A stretch of 64,000 nt of DNA, taken from positions 42,329 through 106,328 of the forward strand of contig JAPEVC010000124.1 of assembly GCA_027946555.1 (NCBI GenBank), written 5' to 3'. The position numbers and the translations under genes are program-made. Below, piece after piece: positions 23,188-34,802 of this stretch. Numbering within the stretch: the stretch's first letter is position 1; every line of letters starts with the position of its first letter. The stretch comes from Gnomoniopsis sp. IMI 355080 (lineage: Eukaryota > Ascomycota > Sordariomycetes > Diaporthales > Gnomoniaceae). The notes under the pieces were generated by a model that was not told the origin of the DNA, did no database searches, and saw nothing but the letters and a program-made list of their open reading frames with translations.

Positions 23188-24502
23188 TTACACCCATTCC
23201 TTGGGATCCTTGAGAATCTCCGTCAGCCTCGCCTCCCTACTTCCCGGCGGCTCGTACATGTACCTCCAGCTCGCCGTCAAGGGCAAACTCATCAGAATAC
23301 TCTCAACGCGAGCACCCGGTGCATTCAGGCCAAATGCTGTCCCACGGTCATGCACCAAGTTGAACTCGACGTACTTGCCCCTCCGAACCTGCTGCCACTC
23401 CTTCTCCTTTTCGTTGAAAGGCATGTCTTTCCTGCGGTTGATGATGGGTATGTAACCCGGCAGGAAACTCTGCAGGCCATCCTGGATGAATGCAAACAAA
23501 TTCTCCTTGTCTGCTACCGCCTCGTCCAGATCGTCAAAGAAGATGCCGCCCACGCCCCGGCACTCGCCCCGGTGCTTGTTGTAGAAGTATTCGTCGCACC
23601 ACTTCTTGAATCGCGGGTAGTAGTCCTTATTGTGCTTGTCGCACACATCCCGCAGCGTCCGGTGGAAGTGGATCGCGTCCTCGTCAAACAAATACGCCGG
23701 TGTCAAGTCCGCACCGCCGCCGAACCACCACGCGCCATCGCTCCCGTCGGCGTTGGCCGTCTCAAAGTACCTGTAGTTCAAATGTACCGTCGGCGCCATA
23801 GGATTGCGCGGGTGCACGACCAAGCTCAGACCCGCGGCGAAGAACTCGAGCTTCTCGGGCGTCTCGCCGGTGCCGCCAATGTTCTTGTGATTGACGCGCA
23901 TCTTCTCAATGGCGGGCTTGGGCAGCGTCCCGTACACGACCGAGACGCCCACGCCGGCTTTTTCAAAGACGTTGCCGTCCTGCAGGATGCACGTGATGCC
24001 GCCGCCGCCCTCCTTGCGCGCCCATTCGTCTTGGCGGAAGGCGCAGCCGTCGACGGCGGCTAGGCCTGCGATGATCTCTTGTTGCTGCTCTTTGATGAAC
24101 TTTTCCATGCGCAGGCGCATGGGCGATTGCTCGGTGACCAGCTTCTCTCGCTTTTCGAGGGCGTCACGCTCCGGTAGAGACATGGTGTCGAGTTGAGTAG
24201 GGGAGGCGGAGAGCTAGGAGTGGGCAAGTCAGTCTTTAGGGTGCTTTTTCGACAGGAGGTGTGGGGGAGGGCCGGCGTACTGTGATATACAATGCGGAGG
24301 ACACGAGGAGTAGACCCGAGGCTGCAGTCCAGTAGAAGTATCGAGATGTCGCCGGGGTTGCTTTCGCTGTCAATTGGGCTCCCGGGGAGGTCGAGGAGGT
24401 TCGTCGTGCTGCTGCAGTAACAGGTGATTGTCGTGGATAGAAGACTCTAGGCTTCAAGACACCATCTGCGGCCAAGCGCAGAGCTCGGGTCCTAGACGCC
24501 AT
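23188..24502 (-). CDS. HEM13: Coproporphyrinogen III oxidase with mitochondrial presequence
   Basis: Two exons, 24502-24281 and 24213-23188, with a 67-nt phase-0 intron, give 415 residues. The enzyme oxidatively decarboxylates coproporphyrinogen III to protoporphyrinogen IX in haem synthesis, using O2. The catalytic domain is complete, with the signature WWFGGGADLTPAYLF, the GIFFDDLDE motif and a C-terminal EFNLVHDRGTAFGLN block. Exon 1 encodes an arginine- and alanine-rich, acid-free leader (MASRTRALRLAADG) followed by a hydrophobic stretch YFYWTAASGLLLVSSALYIT at about residues 54-73. This is a bipartite signal for the mitochondrial intermembrane space. Yeast Hem13 lacks it and is cytosolic. 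The ATG at 24183 in exon 2 could give a leaderless form. Confidence 0.95.
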
Positions 24503-26246
24503 GGCTGGCGGGAAGACAGTGGCCAGGCTGTATTATAAGTAGGTCCAAGGCGTGATTGTCACAGAAAAGGTGAAGCTCCGAACATCAATCGCACCATGGC
24601 ACCACGTGAGGAAGGCTTTGCGAGAGCTTGGGGGCCCAGCTAGGGAGTGGAAACGAAAGGTTGTTGGGCGACTCCGGGCCGAGAATCGAATGTTGTCATG
24701 AAGCGGCGCTGCTTGGCTGATGTCCAGATGCGCCGTGCCTCATTACGTGTGAACCTTAGTTGGCCGCAAAGCTCCGAGGCTGCTTCACCAAGCTCATGAT
24801 TCGTACTTGGGTAGTGGATCTTCTTGGGCCGCCTTGTTGTACAAATTATAGCCGACCTCGGGAGCGCGGCTGTCGCCCAGATCCCGAGACAACGGTGCTG
24901 TCAACTACCAGGCAGGTAAGTACTGTCAAAGACTCAATCGACTAAAAGAAAAAGACAAAATGGGAAAATAGAGCTATCATTCTACGTTATATGGTGAAAA
25001 TTCCACTACGAAGACTCTCTGACACCATAGTAGATAATTTCATATGTTTCCGAGCAACTTCAAATCCGGTGCCGAGGACGGTGTATTGCATTTGTACTAC
25101 AAGGTATGAGGCTTGAGACCTTGAACACCTTTCTACCTAGTATCTCTCCAGAGAGATAAAATTCATGTTGATATGACATTGTAGTAAGCACTCTTTTACT
25201 AAGAGAATGATAGAATCGTGTGAGGCTCCCGAATGATTTGGGAATTTGACTCCTGTGAAGCAGACAAGTAGGCGGAGTGTTGGATGGTCCCGAAGGGTAT
25301 GGAGGGAGCAAACCTAATTAGCCAGATGTGAACAATGCTTACTGTTTTATACTCTACTACACAGCGCGTAACCTATGAGAAGGTTTGCAATTGTCAAGTT
25401 GTTCAGGGGATTCGGGGTTCTGTTACATGTGGAGTTGTTGCTTGGGTGCTTTGGGGGTCTGCTCAGTTGTTCTACATAGTAGTACCGTGCGTGGGACACG
25501 GTGGTTGTGAGGACAGCGATAAGGCTGAGGGATGATAACAGCGGAGGGAATGCGTCATTGCTGTGCTGTGCCTGGCATCGGTGAAGAGCCATGTGGTTTG
25601 TAATGCGGACGTAGATAGTACCAGCTTCTTTGACTAACTTACAGGTCATCTGCAGACTGAGGCGGAGTACTGCCTCAGCTGCCTCATCCCGGACACGAGC
25701 ACGCAAGGCAAGGTCCTCTTTCATGTGACCACTACCTGCACGCGTTGATGAAAGACCGACCTCGTTTGGGGTCATTGTCCAGGATGCGTTACTTGCTGAT
25801 GCCCTTGTGATAAGGAGATAGCGGAACGGGGCAGAGGTACTGATAGTTAGCAAGAGTCGAGATTTGCAGCTGTGGTCACTATCAAAAGTGACTAGTGACA
25901 CCCCGGCTCGTGCCTTCCTATTACTGATCAGCGGGCAGCCCCTCTCTAAGCCATAGACCTTCCCCGGCGATCTGGTCAGGCGGCAACTCAGACGCAAGCA
26001 ACTGTGCATCCTAGAAACCACAACATTCCCATCGCTTCGTTCTTCCATTTCATCTGTACGCACAACACTCATATCATCGTAAGTCAGTGTCCCGAGCGGC
26101 CGTTCCTCTTTCCACTTGGGTTTCCCCCTTCTCTGCTTTGCATCAAGCACCCCACTGACAACGCCTCGCCGCCTCTCCTAGTCATGAGCGAGAAGCCTAC
26201 ACCGCAACCTACTACTACCGAGAAAGCAACCACATCCACATCCACC
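24503..26246. other. Divergent intergenic region between HEM13 and ATG8
   Basis: 1.7 kb holding both promoters. A minus-strand frame of 267 codons (25347-26150) begins at GTG, not ATG, and runs antisense to the ATG8 leader; it has no family resemblance and I do not call it. An in-frame ATG at 26184 could extend ATG8 by 21 residues. Confidence 0.45.
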
Positions 26247-26868
26247 ATGCGATCCAAGTTCAAGGACGAGCACCCCTTCGAGAAGCGCAAGGCTGAGGCC
26301 GAACGTATCCGCCAGAAGTATCTCGACCGCATTCCAGTAAGTCGCTGCTTTTGATGGTCAACTCTACTGACACATGCCAAACAACCTACCTCTCCCCCCA
26401 TCACATCGCGTTATCGCTACCCCGCCACGAACCTCGCATCACCCCCATATTCACCTACCAACGTCGCAACTAACATATACGTTTCTGTGAAGGTCATTTG
26501 CGAGAAGGTTGAGAAGAGCGACATCGCCGCCATCGACAAGAAGAAGTACCTCGTCCCCGCCGATCTCACTGTCGGCCAGTTCGTCTACGTCATCCGCAAG
26601 CGCATCAAGCTGTCCCCCGACAAGGCAATCTTCATCTTTGTCAACGAGCTGCTACCTCCTACCGCCGCGCTCATGTCCTCAGTCTATGAGGAGCACAAGG
26701 ACGAAGACGGGTGAGTCTGACCTTTTTCTCGACCCCCTTATAGGGCCTCTCAGGGGTACTGCGCCTCTCTGCAGAAGGAGCACAAGGCTAACAAATGCGG
26801 TCACTAATAGATTCCTCTACATTACCTACTCGGGCGAGAACACTTTCGGCGGGTTTGAGGAGATCTGA
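26247..26868 (+). CDS. ATG8: Autophagy ubiquitin-like protein ATG8
   Basis: Three exons, 26247-26336, 26493-26710 and 26811-26868, give 121 residues, the usual length. The protein is conjugated to phosphatidylethanolamine on autophagosomal membranes and recruits cargo receptors. [20 protein letters not shown], the [11 protein letters not shown] strand and TYSGENTFG are all present. The conjugated glycine in NTFG is followed by the five residues GFEEI, removed by Atg4. The 156-nt intron 1 ends in GTGAAG, a non-canonical 3' site fixed by the conserved IPVICEK junction. An upstream in-frame ATG (26184) would add a Thr/Pro-rich leader. The ATG at 26247 has the better context (A at -3) and matches the family start. 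Confidence 0.97.
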
Positions 26869-28400
26869 AAGGGCAGCAGCGATGGCGATTTTAACGACTT
26901 CATCGGCGTTTGGGAATGGGACGCAGCTAGGGACAGGGCTTGGTTTTATTGCACTTTGATGGTTTCTGCTTTGACACTGCCCGCCATACAGGAGAGTCTT
27001 GCCCCCGAGAGATTGGAGAGAATGGGATGGGCAGTGGAGAGGAGAAGTGTTCTTTCCGCTGTTCTTTGATTCTTCGCCGCTTGGGTCCTCAACCTTGACC
27101 TGCCGTCAGACAAATCATGATATTCTCAATTCGATTCCTGACGCCCGAGATCCCGTATTCCAAACCGAGATCTGTGAGCCTTGTAGTGGTGCATATCAAA
27201 ACCCTGCCGTTCTATTGCTTTCTTGAGGTAAAGCCCCAGCATGCGCACTTTGGGTCTCCGACTGCGCATTGCACGGCGTCGAAGTAAGGCAATTAGGGCA
27301 TAGGCGAACAGTACGGCGCTCACCGCATAGTAATGTGTAGGCAAAAGCTAGAAACTTTACCGCATGATGGTACAGCCGCAGCAGTGACGAGGTACGCTAT
27401 CTGTGTTTTGGGCTATATGCATACATAAAGGCTTATGCCTACTTGGCTATCTAATGTATTTATTCCGTAATAGCCATCCAAGCGCTGTGGGGAATACTTC
27501 TTGCTGGATCTCGGGGTACCGAAGAGGGACATACCTACCTGCCGGTCTAAATAGAGTATTCCATCTTAGGCCTAGACACTGCACACTGTTCGACGATTAT
27601 TGATATCACCGAGTTACCGCATTCGAGCTTTGTTTGGCCCCCTTGAAGATACCACAGCATCCAGCACTTTTAAATCAGAGTATCCCATTCACACCTCTTG
27701 AAAGATTGAAATGTTTCATGAGAATCAAAGCCTCAGCCTACTCAGTGGCCTCGACAGCTAATCGTCACCTCTTATTTCATCCAAATTGCTGGCATTGAAG
27801 GCTTGTGGTTTGACACTCTTATTGCACCCTGATGCTCTCCCCTCTTTAAATCGAGTCTTCAGAATTGATAATAGGTCTATTCATCAAGGCATTGCCTTGG
27901 TCTTGTATCAGTTTGAATAGAACTTCACTGAAGAAGAACGAAGCTTATGATGAAAGACTAGCTCAGCTAGCTGCCTAGACCATGAAGACGATGCATGACC
28001 TGGACTGTACAGTACACGCACAGAAAGAAGTTCTTGTCAGGTGTTTCAACTCGTAAGATGATTTTGGTTCCATAGCAGCCAGGCAACCGCAAGCTCAGAC
28101 TGAGGGTACTGAAAGCATAAATGGGAGAAATAAACATGGGTTGGTATTTGTTTGTTGGAAGGATAATGTTTTCCTCATGAATCCTGAATCGTCAAGGGCA
28201 GTTTAAATACCCATTGGAAACCTGTCCATCGTGCCTGCCTACAGTACCTACCTAGGGAGGTAGGCACTTTAAGGCACCAACAACACCTCTGCTCTAACCC
28301 TCTTCCCCCCCCCCCACCCATCACACACCACGTTACATACCGTGTTGTTCAAAAATTTGGTTCGCTGAACTGGCCTGTATTCGCGAAACTCAGTACCATC
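26869..28400. other. Intergenic, no supported gene
   Basis: 1.5 kb, AT-rich after 27400. It holds a TACCTACCTAGGGAGGTAGG element at 28245-28264 and a C-run near 28307-28317. No exon recognised. Confidence 0.5.
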
Positions 28401-28922
28401 ATGTTCGACTCAACAATCGAGGAGTCTCACTCGCGTGGTCCTCATGGCGTCGTCCTCCACCTCACCTTCAGGCTGTCCGATTTGATGGAACTGGGAATGG
28501 TCCTGACGACTGTCTTATTGCTGGTGACCCTCCTTGTCTTTCTGAACTACAGCAAAGCCACGGCGCAGAATATACCACAACACACTCCGCATGTATGCAC
28601 TGTTTGTGCACGTCAATGCGAAGACTCCTCTGGAGACATCACCACCGCCACGCGAGACACAGGAGCCCACACCCGTGGTGCCACCACGCCCGAGAAACAT
28701 ACAGTGTTCCAGCAGTCTGACCATCCCAAAACCAGGAGCCACCAGCGTCAGGAGACCGTCAAAACCGACAACTCAAATCCACGGCCCGCGGAGTCCCCGG
28801 CTGAGCCAGAGCTGAGCAGCCCTTCCACTTGGGCTGCGTTGCGCGATGAATTGGAGGAGATCCGGCGGTTGAGCAAGCTCGTATCCCAACTCACAAGCCA
28901 GCGATATGGCGACAGTCATTAG
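28401..28922 (+). CDS. Hypothetical single-pass membrane protein
   Basis: Intronless, 173 residues, with an ATG in good context (ACCATCATG). One strong hydrophobic helix (LGMVLTTVLLLVTLLVFL) spans about residues 31-48. It is followed by a short CTVCARQC motif, then a long hydrophilic Ser/Thr/Pro-rich stretch and a charged C-terminal helix (ALRDELEEIRRLSKLVSQL) that could form a coiled coil. I recognise no family. The ordered layout (TM, linker, amphipathic helix) favours a real gene, but no orthologue can be claimed. Confidence 0.45.
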   Translation: MFDSTIEESHSRGPHGVVLHLTFRLSDLMELGMVLTTVLLLVTLLVFLNYSKATAQNIPQHTPHVCTVCARQCEDSSGDITTATRDTGAHTRGATTPEKHTVFQQSDHPKTRSHQRQETVKTDNSNPRPAESPAEPELSSPSTWAALRDELEEIRRLSKLVSQLTSQRYGDSH

Positions 28923-30028
28923 GATCTGGGGCTGGGTCCGCCAATCTTTTGCATTGGCTTCACGAATCACCTCTCTCCTTGAACTCCATCGCGACGGGGG
29001 GATCAACGTTTTGGAGGAACGTATCAGCATGCAAATAGCTTGGGGTCATTTCCATTTATCGAGCCTTGCGACGTCGTCCACAAGCGACTTGCGTTGATGT
29101 GCGGAAAGACCATTTCGGGTGTAACCTCTGGCCGTGTTACTCTATGTTGTAATGGTTAATCAAGGCAGAAATCGGGAGCAGTCACCGGCGCTCTCGACAG
29201 GCGGTGTCAAAGGGGTGTCGAGAAGTTGATCTGGAGGGCGATGGACGTGTGTTTAGAACATGTATACGATCGGCGGTCTTTTAACTCTTTCATTCACACA
29301 AAGCGGGCTGTCAAGGCAAGGGCTTGAGAACATTGGGATGATCCTCCCATATTGTGCACTATCAAATTTCCAGGGAGGCTCAATAATCACAAACAAGCAT
29401 TCTTGGCAAAATGATTGCAGCATAATGTCGAGGTGCTTAGGTCCCTGTCTCCTATATTCCATTCATTAACCGGAATTTACTTTTCGTCGATCCAACCTTT
29501 ATTAGGCTATCCGATCACTTGGACACAACAGACCGTACATACACAAGGTGAATTCTAGTAAGCCAGAATGCTCCTCCTTCTCATGCACACAAGACTTCTT
29601 TTACGTTTGTGGCGCGAATCGACTAATCCAGTCCATGAACCAAAGCCGCTTTTTGACGTCGACCCAGACTTGGACCGGAAATTGCTACTCTACATCGTAC
29701 AGGTTGCCAAGCTCAGCATGAAAGAACTCTAATAGATGGTAAGTATCAACCAAAATCGCGGTCGGATGCCCAGTGGACTCAAGCTTGGTTTCCGAGATTG
29801 CTACAGGATGCCAAGGTCGACTGGGGAACTCTATTATATGGAGTCTCGTCAACGACCGGGGAACGAGTGAGTCCACAACGACTAGTCCAGCTCCGGCTTG
29901 ACACTAGACACCCGTTATATACATGTATCTTCAGCCGCATCGCGCTGTAAAATGATGTTTTGCTTTTTCAACTTACCCGTTCGTCCCAAGTGTAAGTCGG
30001 AGTCGTATCGCAAGGATTCATCACCAAG
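28923..30028. other. Intergenic, no supported gene
   Basis: 1.1 kb without a recognisable exon. It includes the promoter of the carboxypeptidase gene. Confidence 0.5.
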
Positions 30029-32242
30029 ATGTGGTTGCTCAAAAAGTCGACACTGCAAGCCTTGCTGCTTGCTGTGCAGTTCTGCTCCCTCCTAGTAGAG
30101 TCTGCACCCTCGCCACGGACCCGTCCCAGCAAGCGGTATTCGTCACCATTCCTCACACCAAAGACCGAGAGTAAGACACTCGCTCGATAATATTCGGGTA
30201 GCAGCGAATAGAAAAGCTAACCTCAGCCCAGAGTATCTCATTGATGGGACAGCCTTTCCGCATATCCCCTTTGACATCGGCGAGTCCTATGGTGGCAATT
30301 TGCCCATCAACCGGGCGGGTGCTGCTAGCAATGCAACTGGGTCTTCCAGCAATAGTACGGAGGAGCAGCAGCTGTTCTTCTGGTTCTTCCCTTCCGAGAA
30401 CCCTGCGGCTACGGATGAGATCATGATATGGCTCAATGGAGGTGTAAGTTGACGTATCTTTGCAAAGCCGCTCACGGTTCATCTCGTGCCTAAGAAATTG
30501 TGACGGATGGGTCTGATCACAGGCTCTTGATATTGGGCAAACCAGGAGATAGATGCTTACGAATTTTGATCTAGCCTGGAGCTTCGAGCATCAACGGGGC
30601 ATTCGGCGAGAATGGTCCAGTCCTTTGGAGACCTGGTAATTTCATACCTGCGAAGAACCCGTGGTCTCATAATCGGTTGACGAACTTGGTCTGTGCGTAT
30701 ATTCATGATTTCAGTTTGCGAGACCATCATATTGATCGTTGTTCACTAGACATCGACCAGCCCGTTGGCGCGGGATTCTCCCTCGGAGAAGTGACTGGTG
30801 CAGGATCAGCAGAGACGGCGCAGCAATGTAAGTCAAGGCAACCGTCTCTTTTTTCTTGCCTGTATTGTCTTTGTGTCAGATTTCTGATCAAACGAACAGT
30901 CCTCGGCTTCTGGAGAAATTTCGCAGATCTCTTCGATTTGGCAGATAAGAAAGTCTATGTCACAGGCGTAAGCTATGCTGGGCAATATGTGCCATATATC
31001 GTTAGTGCCATGCTTGATAGCGACGATATCAACCTGCAAGGCTCCATGGTCTACGATCCCGCGATAAGTGATGATGTGCCGCTTGTCGAAGGTATGTTGA
31101 ACGTCTCCATCCAAATAGAGAACGTGCTTCAGCCTACGATTCTTGGACAAATAATGATTGTGGATATCACTGACGCCGAACTTAGTGCCCATATTGGCTT
31201 ACACCGAACATTGGCAGAATGTCCTCAAGCTCAACGATTCATTCATGGACGAAGTCCGCCGGTTGCACGCTGAGGCCGGCTATACACAATTTTTCGCAGA
31301 GCACTTCACCTTCCCGCCCAAGGGTATCATGCCCCCAGCGAACAATACCGCCAACTTCTCGTCCAACATCCGCACCTTTATAAGCGACGCGATGACTCTG
31401 CAGGAACCGTGTTTCAACGTCTACCATATCACAGATACCTGCCCTTCGCTCTGGTCGACCAACGCCGTCGATGCCTGGCCCTTTCCCGCGTTCAAACAAA
31501 CCGGCATTCAGGACCCCGAACTGAACCCAGGCGACAGTGGCCCTTACCTCAACCTCACTGTCGTACGCGACCTTATCCACGCACCGCCGGGCCGCGAGTG
31601 GTTCTCCGGTAGCCCTGACCCAGTGTTTACCAACCCGAACAACGCCACGTCAGGCGATGGCTCGCCGAGAGCGTTGCTGACCGTGCTCCCGGGCGTATTC
31701 GAGCGCACACCTGGCATGAGCCTGGTCGTCAACGGGCAGCTCGACATGCTCATACCCAGTAACGGAACGTTGTTTGGGATGCAAAACGCCACATGGCGCG
31801 GCGCCCAAGGGTTCAGCGAGTATCCTTCTAATACACTGCAGATTCCACACTCAGGCCTCAATGCATCTGACACTGAGGGCTACTGGGGTGCATTCACGAA
31901 GCTTGAGGGCGCCGGCCGCAGTGGTGAAATGGGTAAATGGGTGTTCGAAAGGGGCGTGGGTTTTGTGGATGTTGCATATGCAGGGTAAGTTCCGACTCCT
32001 CTGATGCTGCAAAGTTCTGTCTCTTAGTCAAGAGGCCTTGTTATTCTGTGCCCAGAATCATGCTGATAAATCTTACTAGCCACGCTGTCGGGAGATATAA
32101 TGCGGCTGCGATGTTCAGGATCATCGAGGTGCTACTTGGACGGGTTGGTGTAGAGGAGGGCTTCGGAGGGTCCGCGGCTTGGAGCTTGGATATCGCGGGC
32201 CCGGCGCCTGAATATGGGTCCGCGAACGTATCTAGTACGTAG
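30029..32242 (+). CDS. Secreted serine carboxypeptidase (family S10)
   Basis: Seven exons, 30029-30170, 30232-30443, 30575-30692, 30750-30827, 30900-31091, 31186-31984 and 32080-32242, give 567 residues. Residues 1-26 form a signal peptide ([18 protein letters not shown]). The oxyanion strand reads WLNGGPGASS. The catalytic triad is Ser208 in [11 protein letters not shown], Asp434 in [12 protein letters not shown] and His515 in AGHAVGRYN. The usual GESYAG reads GVSYAG here, a Glu-to-Val change next to the serine. Many N-x-S/T sites are present. It releases C-terminal amino acids from peptides, outside the cell or in the vacuole. It lies tail to tail with the transporter gene (94 bp apart). 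Exon joins were set by phase and by the family blocks IDQPVG and YTEHW. Confidence 0.92.
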
Positions 32243-32336
32243 TGATACACTTCAACGCACATGCCATTGCTGCATATAGAATTTATGGACTTCTCACGCC
32301 CAATCTGTGTTTTACACTTATGGTTTAATGCTGTGT

Positions 32337-34128
32337 TCATGTGGTGTACTTGAAGCCTTTATTTTCTTTATCCGTCAAATCCAACCAGTCTTGCTCAGCA
32401 GCCACGCTGCTTTCAATAGAAGTGGCTCTAGTCCGATTGTTCCTTGCGCACAAGACGCCGTAGCCCAGGATCATGACAATTGCCACAACATAGCAGATAA
32501 TCATGGCCACTGTTCCTCCCGTATACGCAGGAGCCTGGTTTGCTTGAAAAGTCTGTGGGCCGATGATGTTGCCGATTGCCCAGGCTACATAGAACCAAGC
32601 ATAGAGGAAGATTCTGTGATTGTCAGTATGATTCCTGAAGCGATCCATACAATTCTAGGACGACTTACTTCTTTGTATGCCCAGCGACGTTGGCTTGGTA
32701 CAGAGAGACCAGCGTCACATATGGTGCCCAATAGGTGTAAAGAATGCTGCTTACACTATCAGCGACTGGAGCGACTGTAATGGAAAAAATAGTAGAAGTA
32801 ATCTGGGAACTTACTAGAGGCCAAGAAGTTGGCCAGCTAGGTTTGATCTGGGAAGTGCGTAGCAAAGTATAGCACCGAGCAATGGAAGCAAAATTGATGC
32901 AGCGATCATTATAGTTCGATACCTGCGAGTCGTAGCGGCAAGATACGACAATGCTAGGCCAGATAGAGTGCTCATTGCGCCGGGAGGCATAGCCAGCAGT
33001 GAAGTCTGCAGCGAGTCAAAGCCGAGTCCGGAGATGATCAAGGTGTTGAAAGTCGTCAAGCCTCCGTTGGGAACCTGGAGTGCAACAATAGAACACCAGA
33101 TGAGCCACGTTTTGGGATCCATGACGGCCTCCCAGATCTGCCCCATCTTGATGGTCTTCGACTCGATGCCGGTGTTGTCAGCTGCCTTGCGCTGGATGAT
33201 GATGTATTTCTCCCTCGCGGATATCCTGTCTGTGTCGAGAGGGTTGTTGGGCAAGAACAGGTAGACAACGACTGCCCAGAGACTAGTCACCGAGCCAATC
33301 AACAGGAAAATAATCTTCCAGGTCGCGAAAGGACCATTATAGTATCCTAACACCCATGCCACAAATCCGTTGGCAATGGGCGCTACCACGTTCAAGATGA
33401 TACTGAGTCTCTTGGGCTGTTCTTCTGGCCTGTACCACATGGACACGACGAGCGTCACTGCAGGAATTAGAAGCGCCTCGAAACCTCCCAACAAGAAGCG
33501 ACACACAAAGAGGCCAGCGAAACTGGTGCACGCTGCCATGCACATCTCCATAATGCCCCAGCACAACACGTTGAAGGCAAAAAACGTCACTGCAGGCATC
33601 TTCTGCAGGCAATACGCGGCCGGACCCATAAAGAGGAGTCCACCGAAGAAGGGTGCCGAGCCAACCCATGAGTATTGTGAACCCGTGAGGTTCAAGTCAC
33701 CCTTGATGTTGTAGATCGCAGCAGCAGATATTGCTGTTTTGTCTAAGCCAGAGAGGGTAGCGCAGACGAAAAGCTGGTGAGTGTCAGCTTCATGCAGCGT
33801 CTCGAAAACTACCATCACCCTAAAACCCTCCATTGTACATGATTTCTTGCTTGGGGGGGGGGGGGCGTTTGAACAAGAGCCTACTCACGATGGGGACAAG
33901 CCACCAGTCGATCTTCTGGATGAGCTTTTTTTCTTCGTCTTCTGACCAGCCGTCTAAGCCGATTTCGTCTGCATAGTTGGCGATAATCTGCGCTGCAATG
34001 TCGACGTCCTTCGCATTGCCAGCCTTCACCGCCGTCACTGCGGCTTCGACAGTGATCTCAACCCCTTTGGGACGACCATTCGGGCTTGGGGATGTCGCTT
34101 GCAAAGTGTCACTGCTGATCAGAGCCAT
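32337..34128 (-). CDS. MFS transporter, Dal5/allantoate permease (ACS) family
   Basis: Four exons, 34128-33889, 33773-32815, 32746-32669 and 32613-32337, give 517 residues. After a hydrophilic N-terminus of about 75 residues, the chain runs WWLVPI into the first membrane helix, followed by LDKTAISAAAIYNIKGDLNL, typical of Dal5/Tna1/Soa1-type anion:cation symporters. MFS features include the short loop CRFLLGGFEALLIPA and a C-terminal half with GLYILYTYWAPYV and NVAGHTKK. Twelve membrane segments are plausible. Substrates in this family are small organic anions such as allantoate, nicotinate, pantothenate and sulfonates. Because it is divergent from a TauD-like dioxygenase, a sulfonate is an attractive guess but unproven. 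Intron 1 contains a 13-G run (33853-33865). Confidence 0.9.
33853..33865 (+). repeat. Homopolymer G13 in an intron
   Basis: Thirteen consecutive G on the plus strand (C on the transcript) inside the first intron of the MFS transporter gene. The length is prone to slippage and sequencing error, but it lies outside the coding exons. Confidence 0.9.
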
Positions 34129-34802
34129 GCCTTAGCAGATTCACAGAAGAGAAATTGCATATGGGACTGGGTACTATTCCGGCGAGAAATTCGGTTTTCA
34201 TATATCAGATGGAGCCACCACTACTCATCTAGGTATCAACCCTTTCGAAGATATACAATATATGGAATCATGGGCCTTTATCTTGGAAACACCATATTTG
34301 TGATGGGCCGTCGTGGTACCCAAGATAGGCAAACTGCGTACATGAACCGAGTTAGTATTAACAAGATAAAGGATTCCAGTATCAAGCTGACAAGTACCTA
34401 GATGTATGTAGATACTAAATCAACGCTGGCTTTTCTCTGCATAGAATTCTTGACTCGGCGATGATCGTCCCCGAGAGATTGCCGGTTCTTCGGAGGATGC
34501 GTCAAGGCCCGGCGAGTAGATACCATTCGGCGCGATATATTGGTCAGTGATAAGCCAGAGCTGCTGTGTTACCCGGCCTGCTGCAATATGTGCTGATGTT
34601 CTTTCCTGGAACACTTATGTTGGTGTTGGGTCTAAGGATCTGTGGAAAGAAAACAAATCAGATGATCAGGAAATTGAAACATTTCCTAAGTGTTCCATGT
34701 GTATACTCCTCAGCTACCACCCTTACTACGACCGTAGATTAAATTCTGCGTCTTGTCCGTTCGCGAATCCTTGAGTCAACAAGACAAAATAACATTACCA
34801 AG
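34129..34802. promoter_or_regulatory. Shared upstream region of transporter and dioxygenase
   Basis: 674 bp between divergent start codons, without exons and moderately AT-rich. It is a candidate bidirectional promoter coordinating uptake and oxidation. I do not assign specific factor sites. Confidence 0.4.

Noticed and set aside
23113..24063. 316-codon plus-strand open frame
   Set aside because: It is the antisense shadow of the HEM13 coding exon; codon-biased genes often leave such frames open.
25347..26150. 267-codon minus-strand open frame upstream of ATG8
   Set aside because: It begins with GTG, overlaps the ATG8 leader in antisense, has no recognisable domain and odd composition. Chance openness is the simpler explanation.
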